Part shown: positions 27,496-34,868 of the stretch, in pieces
How the letters are laid out: the number at the start of each line of letters is the position of its first letter
How positions within the stretch are numbered: the stretch's first letter is position 1
Assembly: GCF_014905555.1 (NCBI RefSeq)
Contig: NZ_BNGS01000001.1
Span: forward strand, 682,001-746,000
Direction: 5' to 3'
DNA: 64,000 nucleotides
From: Streptomyces sp. Y2F8-2
GTDB taxonomy: Bacteria; Actinomycetota; Actinomycetes; Streptomycetales; Streptomycetaceae
Notes under the pieces: generated by a model
What the model was told of the DNA's origin: nothing
The model's database searches: none
Seen by the model: the letters and a program-made list of their open reading frames with translations, nothing else
Translations under genes and position numbers: made by a program

Positions 27496-27897
27496 CGCGC
27501 CAGCCTAGACGGTCGATTCCAGGGGGCCCTGATGAGTGGAGCCAGGTTCATGCGCGGCCGGCCGGTCATACGCGCACTGACCGACCTGGATGTGCGTGTC
27601 CATCTGAGGGCTGAACCACACCGAAGACTGGGCCGGTCCAGCGCCGTGGACGGTTCTGCGGGGTTTGGATGAAGAACCCACCGCCCGGCGCAGCACCCCT
27701 TATCTCAGCCTCATGTACTGGACATCCCCTGGACATCCCGCAGCGCGACGTCCAAGGAGGGAGGGGCATCACGCAACGAGCCAGGGTCACCTACCCGCAG
27801 TGAGGAGGCGCTCCCTAGCCGTTTCTGTGCTGGACCGCGGAATGCGTGTCCATGAACCTGCGGTCCCCTGGGCGAGGGCTCGCGCCCCGACCAGTGC
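27496..27897. other. 402-bp gap without a supported gene
   Basis: Lies between the divergent methyltransferase start and the DUF347 stop. Short ORFs here have poor codon bias and no ribosome sites. The phrase TGCGTGTCCAT occurs at about 27592 and 27843, perhaps by chance. I see no strong hairpin or promoter. Confidence 0.5.
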
Positions 27898-28770
27898 CTA
27901 CCGTTGACTTGCTTCCGGGCGGGCCGCTGCGACCTCCGGGCCGACTGTCTCAAGGCTCGGTGTCACGGCCTTGCGCTCCTGAATGTGCGCGTAGGCCATC
28001 AGGCCGAACAGGACCGCGAGCAGCACGGCCGAGGAGCCCGCGGTGCCGAGGTTCAGTCCGCCCTTGGCGACCGGCTTGGTGAGGAAGTCGCCGGCGGTAG
28101 CGCCGAGGGGGCGGGTGAGGACGAAGGCGATCCAGAACAGGAGGACGTTCGGGACGGCGGGCACCTTCATCAGGACGACCAGCACGACCAGCACGCTGGA
28201 CACCAGCGCCGCACCACCCAGGTAGCCGAGTCCGGAGCTGTCGGACAGGAAGTCACCCATCGAGGTACCGAGGGTGTTGGAGACGAGGATCGCCGCCCAG
28301 AACAGGGCCTCGCCCTTGAAGGTGACGATGTCGCGGATCTGGAACGTCATCCCGCTGATCCTCCAGGCGAGGAAGATCGCCAGGAGGATGGAGACGAGGA
28401 TCGCGGCTCCCTCCGGGTAGCCGAGGCCGAGGCCTTGCGGACCCCAGCCCAGCGAAGAAGCTCCGCCCGAGAGGTACTTGTCGCTGGCGTCGCGGTTCAT
28501 GAAGTCAGACATCGTCGTGCCGGCCATGCTGGTCGACAGGATCACGGTCCAGTAGAAGAACGGGTTGTACCGCGAGGACCGCAGCTGCACCACCAGCGTC
28601 ACCGCGAAGATCAGGAACAGGGCGATCGTGGTGAGGAAATAGCCGATTTTGAGCGTCTGGGAGAACAGGTCGCCCGCCGTCTCCCCCAGGGTCGTCGCGG
28701 CGATCTTCATGATCCAGAACGCCAGCGTGACCTCGGGCAGCTTCTTCATCACAGACTTCGTCGACGTCAA
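27898..28770 (-). CDS. DUF347-repeat integral membrane protein (COG4705-like)
   Basis: The 290-residue protein has four DUF347-type repeats, each a pair of hydrophobic helices around a small-residue motif. Examples are LAFWIMKIAATTLGETAGD, TVILSTSMAGTTMSDFM, WAAILVSNTLGTSMGDFLSD and WIAFVLTRPLGATAGDFLTKP. About eight membrane helices are predicted. Family members are annotated as membrane-anchored or manganese-exporter-like proteins without proof. The start is TTG at 28770, placed seven bases after AGGAG; an internal ATG at 28749 lacks that site. A decayed second copy lies 400 bp upstream at 29178. Confidence 0.9.
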   Translation of the reverse strand: MTSTKSVMKKLPEVTLAFWIMKIAATTLGETAGDLFSQTLKIGYFLTTIALFLIFAVTLVVQLRSSRYNPFFYWTVILSTSMAGTTMSDFMNRDASDKYLSGGASSLGWGPQGLGLGYPEGAAILVSILLAIFLAWRISGMTFQIRDIVTFKGEALFWAAILVSNTLGTSMGDFLSDSSGLGYLGGAALVSSVLVVLVVLMKVPAVPNVLLFWIAFVLTRPLGATAGDFLTKPVAKGGLNLGTAGSSAVLLAVLFGLMAYAHIQERKAVTPSLETVGPEVAAARPEASQR

Positions 28771-29177
28771 AAGGGTGCTCCTGTACTTGTGGGGGTTGGA
28801 TCTCCGTTCGACCCTGACAAGATCAACCTGAACGCATCCTGGACGTGCGCACCATGGATCTTGCGTCAGTGCGCCCGCTGTGTTTTACCTGTCAACCTCT
28901 GCATCGTCCGCACCTCGCATAGCAGCCGCCGCTCCAGCTCGAACTCCCAAGCCGGAAGCGGCGGAGGCTAGGGCCCGTCAGCGCACCGGAAGGCCTCCGG
29001 TTCTACGATTTACGGCGGCCGGGCTCGCCGTGTTCACCTTCGGCAGGCTCCGCCGAAGGCACCAGAGAGAGCTCGGCCAAGCTCGGCGCCGCCCTCATGT
29101 GGCAGCCTCAGCCCCACTCAGCTCAGAGATCGGCCCGACCACTTCCCGCCGCATGTGTGGCGGCTCAGCGGGTTTGT
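28771..29177. other. 407-bp gap between DUF347 gene and its decayed copy
   Basis: Holds the expected promoter of the DUF347 gene but no -10/-35 pair that I would defend. It is locally poorer in GC than the genome core, and the short ORFs are not convincing. It fits intergenic debris of the accessory block. Confidence 0.4.
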
Positions 29178-29379
29178 GAGCTGCATCGCCAGGGTGACCA
29201 CGAAGGCCAGTAGGAAGATCATCGCGCCGACGGCGTAGCCGAGGTTCAATGACGCCGGTGACGAAATTCGATGCCGACTCGCCCAGTGCGGTTGTGACGA
29301 TCTTGGTCGCCCTGAACATCGCGCCGACCATCGGCAGCTTGCTCACGGCAACCTTGCTCATCGACGGTCCCATCCTCAC
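29178..29379 (-). pseudogene. Truncated, frameshifted DUF347 membrane-protein remnant
   Basis: From ATG at 29361-29379 the frame reads KLPMVGAMFRATKIVTTALGESASNFVTGVI, clearly the first DUF347 repeat (compare KLPEVTLAFWIMKIAATTLGETAGD in the intact neighbour). At about 29245-29251 one base shifts the frame. Continuing in the other frame gives NLGYAVGAMIFLLAFVVTLAMQL, the expected second helix of this family. Homology stops after MQL at 29178. About 70 of roughly 260 codons remain. It is a dead copy of the family, either an older paralogue or a remnant of an incoming one. Confidence 0.75.
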
Positions 29380-29567
29380 CCCTTACGAGGCACCGGCCTG
29401 CCCAATCCCTCGTGGCGGACCGCAGACCTGGCCCGCGAGTCCATAGGTCCCCAACGCGGACGCTCGATCCCGCTTCATCCTGCTGATCCACCCGACAGGG
29501 CGACGGTCGAGGGGCGCCCGACAGATAAAGCACCTGCCGGCTTGGCACGGGTGCTGCGAAAACCACC

Positions 29568-29596
29568 GAGCCCTCTCCTGATCAGGGAGAGGGCTC
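29568..29596 (-). terminator. Hairpin downstream of the radical-SAM transcript
   Basis: Inverted repeat GAGCCCTCTCCTGA / TCAGGGAGAGGGCTC with one bulged G. It lies 38 bases beyond the 61-codon ORF that follows the TIGR03960 gene, so it probably ends that transcript and marks the border of the accessory block. Confidence 0.65.
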
Positions 29597-29633
29597 AGGA
29601 CGGCATGCAACTGCGCAAGGGGCCGTAGGGAGC

Positions 29634-29819
29634 TCAGACCCACTCCACCTTTGAGTGGATGTCCGAAGGGCCCCCAGGAGGCGGCAGCGGCGTTCTCGGC
29701 GTATCCCGCGCAGGCCTCTGCCGCCTAGCCTGAGCACCGAGCGCGTTCAGTACGGCAGCTCTGTCTTCCTCGCTGATAATCCGCCAAGGCCTCGGCCAGC
29801 GCCGTAACGCGGCACTCAC
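29634..29819 (-). CDS. Possible 61-aa protein coupled to the radical-SAM gene
   Basis: The GTG at 29819 follows the TIGR03960 stop codon by one base (TGA-C-GTG), an arrangement that favours translational coupling. The peptide has a basic head (ALRRWPRPWRI), an amphipathic helix (ISEEDRAAVLNALGAQARRQ) and a Pro-rich tail ending DIHSKVEWV. No family is recognised. In other Streptomyces the DUF2344 gene follows here, so this could be a new junction product. Confidence 0.4.
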   Translation of the reverse strand: MSAALRRWPRPWRIISEEDRAAVLNALGAQARRQRPARDTPRTPLPPPGGPSDIHSKVEWV

Positions 29820-29820
29820 G

Positions 29821-31779
29821 TCAGTGGGCGTGTTCGCTGGTCGCAGACCTCTTGACCGTCAGCGGAAGCAACTTCTTGCCGGTCGGGCCGATTTGTATGG
29901 CCGTGTCCATCTGCGGACACACCCCGCAGTCGAAGCAAGGCGTCCACCGGCAGTCCTCGACCTCCGTCTCGTCGAGGGCGTCCTGCCAGTCCTCCCAGAG
30001 CCAGTCCTTGTCGAGGCCGGAGTCGAGGTGGTCCCAGGGGAGGACCTCCTCGTAGGTGCGCTCGCGGGTGGTGTACCAGTCGACGTCCACGCCGTAGGGG
30101 GCCAGCGCCTTCTCCGCGCACGCCATCCAGCGGTCGTAGGAGAAGTGCTCTCGCCAGCCGTCGAAGCGGCCGCCGTCGTCGTACACCGCGCGGATCACCG
30201 CGCCGATCCGGCGGTCGCCGCGCGACAGCAGGCCCTCGACGATGCCCGGCTTGCCGTCGTGGTAGCGGAAGCCGATCGAGCGGCCGTACTTCTTGTCGCC
30301 GCGGATCTTGTCCCTCAGCTTCTCCAGGCGCGTGTCCGTCTCCTCGGCGGAGAGCTGGGGCGCCCACTGGAAGGGAGTGTGGGGCTTGGGGACGAAGCCG
30401 CCGATCGAGACCGTGCAGCGGATGTCGTTGGAGCCCGAGACCTCGCGGCCCTTCTGGATCACGCGCGTCGCCATGTCGGCGATCTGGAGGACGTCCTCGT
30501 CGGTCTCCGTCGGCAGGCCGCACATGAAGTACAGCTTCACCTGGCGCCAGCCGTTGCCGTAGGCGGTGGCGACCGTGCGGATGAGGTCTTCCTCCGAGAC
30601 CATCTTGTTGATGACCTTGCGGATGCGTTCCGAGCCGCCCTCCGGGGCGAAGGTCAGGCCCGAGCGGCGGCCGTTGCGGGTGAGCTCGTTCGCGAGGTCG
30701 ATGTTGAACGCGTCCACGCGGGTGGAGGGGAGCGAGAGGCCGATCTTGTCGTCCTCGTAGCGGTCCGCCAGGCCCTTGGCGATGTCGCCGATCTCCGAGT
30801 GGTCCGCCGAGGACAGGGAGAGCAGGCCCACCTCTTCGAAACCCGTGGCCTTCAGGCCCTTGTCGACCATCTCGCCGATGCCCGTGATGGACCGCTCACG
30901 GACCGGGCGCGTGATCATGCCCGCCTGGCAGAAGCGGCAGCCTCGGGTGCAGCCCCGGAAGATCTCGACCGACATGCGCTCGTGGACCGTCTCCGCGAGC
31001 GGGACGAGCGGCTGCTTGGGGTAGGGCCACTCGTCGAGGTCCATGACCGTGTGCTTCGACACGCGCCACGGGACGCCGGAGCGGTTGGGGACCACGCGGG
31101 CGATACGGCCGTCGGGGAGGTACTCGACGTCGTAGAACGCCGGGACGTACACCCCGCCGGTCTTCGCCAGGCGGAAGAGGACTTCCTCGCGGCCGCCGGG
31201 GCGGCCCTCCGCCTTCCAAGCACGGATGATCTTGCTGACCTCGAGGACCGCCTGCTCGCCGTCGCCGATCACCGCGCAGTCGATGAAGTCCGCGATCGGC
31301 TCGGGGTTGAAGGCCGCGTGGCCGCCCGCCATGACGATCGGGTCGTCGACGGTGCGGTCCTTGGACTCCAGCGGGATGCCGGCGAGGTCCAGGGCCGTCA
31401 GCATGTTCGTGTAGCCCAGCTCCGTGGAGAAGCTGATGCCGAACACGTCGAAGGCCTTCACCGGGCGGTGGCTGTCGACGGTGAACTGAGGGACGCCGTG
31501 CTCCCGCATCAGCGCCTCCAGGTCCGGCCACACGCTGTAGGTGCGCTCGGCGAGGACGCCCTGCTGCTCGTTCAGGACCTCGTAGAGGATCATGACGCCC
31601 TGGTTGGGCAGCCCGACCTCGTAGGCGTCGGGATACATGAGTGCCCAGCGGACGTCGCACTCGTCCCACGGCTTGACGGTGGAGTTCAGCTCGCCGCCCA
31701 CGTACTGGATCGGCTTCTGCACGTGTGGCAGCAGAGCTTCGAGCTGCGGGAACACCGATACAGCGGCTTCGGCAGACAT
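29821..31779 (-). CDS. TIGR03960 B12-binding radical-SAM protein
   Basis: The 652-residue protein has an N-terminal B12-binding-like domain (RWALMYPDAYEVGLPNQGVMILYEVLN ... FDVFGISFSTELGYTNMLTALDLAGIP). The radical-SAM domain has its cluster motif CTRGCRFC near residue 273, i.e. Cys-x3-Cys-x2-Cys. SAM-binding elements follow (GLTFAPEGGSERIRKVINK). A C-terminal Cys-rich stretch is CRWTPCFDCGVCPQM. The family is usually fused to or adjacent to DUF2344, which here sits at 22169 beyond an inserted block. The reaction is unknown; RNA modification is a common guess. Confidence 0.96.
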   Translation of the reverse strand: MSAEAAVSVFPQLEALLPHVQKPIQYVGGELNSTVKPWDECDVRWALMYPDAYEVGLPNQGVMILYEVLNEQQGVLAERTYSVWPDLEALMREHGVPQFTVDSHRPVKAFDVFGISFSTELGYTNMLTALDLAGIPLESKDRTVDDPIVMAGGHAAFNPEPIADFIDCAVIGDGEQAVLEVSKIIRAWKAEGRPGGREEVLFRLAKTGGVYVPAFYDVEYLPDGRIARVVPNRSGVPWRVSKHTVMDLDEWPYPKQPLVPLAETVHERMSVEIFRGCTRGCRFCQAGMITRPVRERSITGIGEMVDKGLKATGFEEVGLLSLSSADHSEIGDIAKGLADRYEDDKIGLSLPSTRVDAFNIDLANELTRNGRRSGLTFAPEGGSERIRKVINKMVSEEDLIRTVATAYGNGWRQVKLYFMCGLPTETDEDVLQIADMATRVIQKGREVSGSNDIRCTVSIGGFVPKPHTPFQWAPQLSAEETDTRLEKLRDKIRGDKKYGRSIGFRYHDGKPGIVEGLLSRGDRRIGAVIRAVYDDGGRFDGWREHFSYDRWMACAEKALAPYGVDVDWYTTRERTYEEVLPWDHLDSGLDKDWLWEDWQDALDETEVEDCRWTPCFDCGVCPQMDTAIQIGPTGKKLLPLTVKRSATSEHAH

Positions 31780-31860
31780 CTCGCGACTTTCGTGAGCTGG
31801 ACGGAACTGTCAGGGGTGACCATCTAGCCTAACGCGGCCGGGACACCTCCTCGGACGCCC

Positions 31861-31905
31861 GCAGGGCAGGGGTCGCAGGGCAGGGCCGCAGGGCAGGGGT
31901 CGCAG
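31861..31905. repeat. Three imperfect 13-14-bp tandem units
   Basis: GCAGGGCAGGGGTC occurs at 31861 and 31888 with the shortened GCAGGGCAGGGCC between them, in the spacer between the CYTH/CHAD gene and the radical-SAM gene. It is a simple-sequence expansion and no function is visible. Confidence 0.8.
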
Positions 31906-31958
31906 GCGCCGGTCAGCCCGTCCCGCCTCGGCATCGAGCCCGGGCAGGCCCCATCCGC

Positions 31959-33458
31959 TCAGACGTCCGCTTCCGCCTCCACCGCCTGCCACAGTTCCGG
32001 CAGGGCCGCCTCCGCCGCTGCCGCCCGCTGTTCCTCGCGGCCGTACAGGACGCCGTAGGTGAACGCGTTCTCCCCCGCCGTGTGTGCCTGTGACGAGAGC
32101 TCTCGCAGGGCGATCCGGGCCATCACGCTGTCCTGGTGGTCGCCGAGCAGGGTCTGCAGGGACTTCATCGCCGTGGCCAGGGATTCGGCGGGGCCGCCCA
32201 GGGCGGGTGCGGCGGCCTCGGCGGCGTACCGGGTGCGCTTGGCCTTCTTGCGGGCCTCGTGGATGGCGAGGTCGCGGTCGGTGCCCGGTGGCTGGTCCAG
32301 GGCGCGGCCGATCAGGTCGGCGACCTTGCGGACGTCCTTCCGTACGGCCTTGGCGATCACCTTGGACGGTTTCCCGGCGGCCGCCTTCAGCAGGGGCGGG
32401 TCGGTGACCAGGGCGTCCAGTGCGTCCAGCAGTCGCAGGTAGCGCTCGCCGTCCAGGACCGCGATCAGCCGGCGCCGGGAGCCGCCGCGCCCCGCGCGGG
32501 ACCAGGTGCGCAGCCGGCCGCGGACCGGGCCGACGACCAGGTGGCGGGGCAGTGCGGCGACGGCGGCCGTCAGGCGTTCGGTCAGCACCTCTTGGTCGCG
32601 GTCCACGCCCAGCTCGCCGGCCAGCCACTTCAGCTCGTCGGCGATCGGGACGGTGACGGCGGGGTCGAGGACCTTGGCGTAGGAGCGGAGTGTGCTGCGC
32701 AGTCGGCGGGTGGCCACGCGCAGGGCGTGCACGGAGTCGAAGGCGTCCTGGCGTACCGCGGGGTCGAGGGCGACGATCGCGTCCCGTTGGGCGCGGACGT
32801 AGGCGAGGACGTGGTCGCCCGCGGTGGCCGGTGGGGGCTGCTCACCGGTCGTGGTGGGCCCGCCGGTCTCCTGCAGTGCCCTGGCGAGCTTGGAGTGGGA
32901 CGGTGAGCGGTGCACTCCGGCCTTGCGGAGTCTCTTCTCGACCTTGTCGAGGAAGCGGGGGTCGGCGTCGTCCGCGAGTTCGACCTCGATCTCGGTCCAG
33001 GCGGCGGTGCCGGTGCCGCCGCTGAGCCGCTCGGCGCGGACGTGGTCGAGGCTGACCTCGGCGAGCAGGGCGCCGTCGGCGTCGACGAGGTGGCGGACGT
33101 GGCGGGCGGAGCGCAGGCGTACGAGGGGGACGAGGGGGGTGTCGCGGACGCGGGAGCGGACGAGGGCGGACAGGGAGGCGGGGACGGTGTCGGAGAGCGG
33201 GGCGCGGATCTCGTCGCGGACCCCGTCGGCGACCGGCAGCTTGAGGTGCCAGCCGGCGTCGGCGCCTCCGGTGCGGCGGCGCAGGGTCAGACGGGCGCGG
33301 GCCAGTCGTTCGTCGGCCGTGTCGTAGTAGGTGGCGTCGAGTTCGGCGACGCCCTTGTCGATGACGGCCGAGACGCCCGCGACGCCGGTCAGGTCGGGCA
33401 GTTGGTCGTCGGCTGCGGCCTCGTACTTGCGCTCGATCTCGCGCTTGGTGTCCGCCAT
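31959..33458 (-). CDS. CYTH and CHAD domain protein
   Basis: The 499-residue protein has an N-terminal CYTH domain with the triphosphate-binding ExExK motif as REIERKYEA (residues 6-14), followed by LRRRTGG and WHLKLPVAD. CYTH enzymes hydrolyse triphosphates or polyphosphate. The C-terminal ~270 residues form a CHAD domain with conserved basic helices HALRVATRRLRSTLRSYAKVL and HEARKKAKRTRYAAEAA, known to bind inorganic polyphosphate granules. It probably acts in polyphosphate metabolism. It is separate from the mre cluster downstream in map order. Confidence 0.95.
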   Translation of the reverse strand: MADTKREIERKYEAAADDQLPDLTGVAGVSAVIDKGVAELDATYYDTADERLARARLTLRRRTGGADAGWHLKLPVADGVRDEIRAPLSDTVPASLSALVRSRVRDTPLVPLVRLRSARHVRHLVDADGALLAEVSLDHVRAERLSGGTGTAAWTEIEVELADDADPRFLDKVEKRLRKAGVHRSPSHSKLARALQETGGPTTTGEQPPPATAGDHVLAYVRAQRDAIVALDPAVRQDAFDSVHALRVATRRLRSTLRSYAKVLDPAVTVPIADELKWLAGELGVDRDQEVLTERLTAAVAALPRHLVVGPVRGRLRTWSRAGRGGSRRRLIAVLDGERYLRLLDALDALVTDPPLLKAAAGKPSKVIAKAVRKDVRKVADLIGRALDQPPGTDRDLAIHEARKKAKRTRYAAEAAAPALGGPAESLATAMKSLQTLLGDHQDSVMARIALRELSSQAHTAGENAFTYGVLYGREEQRAAAAEAALPELWQAVEAEADV

Positions 33459-33539
33459 GACGCGAATCTAGTGGGAATCGGTGCGGGACGGCAGGGGTGC
33501 CACTGGGCCCGTCATGCCTCCGGCCCGAGCGAAGTCGAG

Positions 33540-33602
33540 CGTGGGGGAGTTCGAGGACGAGGCCGTTCAGGCCGATCGGGGGTCTGGGGCGGAGCCCCGG
33601 AG
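33540..33602 (+). repeat. Dispersed intergenic repeat, family 1, copy A
   Basis: Contains GGGGGAGTTCGAG-N-ACGAGGCCGTTCAGGCCG and then a GC-rich tail (GGTCTGGGGCGGAGCCCCGG). The reverse-oriented copy B is at 40910-40960. Both lie just beyond the 3' ends of minus-strand genes. The repeat resembles a sequence I have met in many Streptomyces intergenic regions. Confidence 0.7.
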
Positions 33603-33668
33603 ACGGCCGCCGCGACGGCCGCACCGGACGACCGGCCCGCACCGGACGGCGGCCCGACCGCCGAAGGC

Positions 33669-34868
33669 CTACGCCGACATCGGCCGCTCCACCCGGATGG
33701 ACTGCAGCAGTCCCACCGCCATCCAGACGGCGAACATCGAAGAGCCGCCGTAGGACACGAACGGCAGTGGCAGGCCCGCGACCGGCATGATGCCGAGGGT
33801 CATGCCGACGTTCTCGAAGGACTGGAAGGCGAACCAGGCGATGATGCCGGCGGCGACGATCGTGCCGTACAGCTCCGTCGTCTCGCGGGCGATCCGGCAG
33901 GCCCGCCACAGGACGACGCCGAGCAGGACGAGGATCAGGCCGGCGCCGAGGAAGCCCAGCTCCTCCCCCGCGACCGTGAAGACGAAGTCGGTCTGCTGTT
34001 CGGGCACGAACTGGCCCGTGGTCTGGGAGCCGTGGAAGAGTCCCGCGCCGGTCAGTCCGCCGGAGCCGATGGCGATGCGTGCCTGGTTGGTGTTGTAGCC
34101 GACGCCGGAGGGGTCGAGGTCGGGGTTGGCGAAGGCGGCGAAGCGGTTGATCTGGTACTCGTCCAGGATGTGGAGTTGCCAGACGGCGATCGCGCCGACG
34201 GCGCCCGCGGTGAGCAGGCCGAAGATCCAGCGGTTGGGGGCGCCGGAGGCGAGCAGCACGCCCAGCACGATGACCGCCATGACCATCGTGGAACCGAGGT
34301 CCGGCATGAGCATGACGATCATCATGGGGATGGCGGCCAGGCCCAGGGACTGCGCCACGGTCCGGTGATCGGGGTACGGCTTGTCGCCGGCGTCGACCCG
34401 GGCCGCGAGCAGCATCGCCATGCCCAGGATGATCGTGATCTTCACGAACTCGGAGGGCTGGAGGGAGAAGCCGCCGCCGAAGACGAGCCAGTTGCGGTTG
34501 CCGTTGATGGTGGCGCCGAGCGGGGTGAGCACCAGCAGCACCATGAACAGCGAGATGCCGTACAGGATCGGCACGGCGGTGCGCAGGGTGCGGTGGCCGA
34601 GCCAGATCGTGCCGATCATCAGGGCGATCCCGATGCCGGTGTTCATCAGGTGCCGGATCAGGAAGTAGTACGGGTCGCCCTGGTTGATCTCGGTGCGGTT
34701 GCGGGTGGCCGAGTAGACGAGGGCCGTGCCGATCAGGGACAGGGCCAGGGCAGACAGCAGTATCGGCCAGTCGAGGCGGCGGGCCAGGCCGTCGCGGGCG
34801 AAGATCCGCGTCCAGCCGGCCCGCTCGGGCCCGTACCCGGAGACGGAGAAGTTGTTCGCTCCGGTCAC
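33669..34868 (-). CDS. rodA: RodA/FtsW-type peptidoglycan glycosyltransferase (SEDS)
   Basis: The 399-residue protein has about ten membrane segments. The SEDS signatures are NRNWLVFGGGFSLQPSEFVKI, with the conserved PSE and K, and a C-terminal FENVGMTLGIMPVAGLPLPFVSYGGSSM. It polymerises glycan strands with the class B PBP encoded immediately upstream. Its GTG start overlaps the PBP2 stop in a GTGA at 34865-34868, so the two are translationally coupled. In S. coelicolor the equivalent gene, sfr, works in spore wall synthesis. Confidence 0.97.
   Translation of the reverse strand: MTGANNFSVSGYGPERAGWTRIFARDGLARRLDWPILLSALALSLIGTALVYSATRNRTEINQGDPYYFLIRHLMNTGIGIALMIGTIWLGHRTLRTAVPILYGISLFMVLLVLTPLGATINGNRNWLVFGGGFSLQPSEFVKITIILGMAMLLAARVDAGDKPYPDHRTVAQSLGLAAIPMMIVMLMPDLGSTMVMAVIVLGVLLASGAPNRWIFGLLTAGAVGAIAVWQLHILDEYQINRFAAFANPDLDPSGVGYNTNQARIAIGSGGLTGAGLFHGSQTTGQFVPEQQTDFVFTVAGEELGFLGAGLILVLLGVVLWRACRIARETTELYGTIVAAGIIAWFAFQSFENVGMTLGIMPVAGLPLPFVSYGGSSMFAVWMAVGLLQSIRVERPMSA

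Noticed and set aside
29824..31827. 667-codon plus-strand ORF opposite the radical-SAM gene
   Set aside because: Antisense shadow; the minus strand has the clear radical-SAM motifs.
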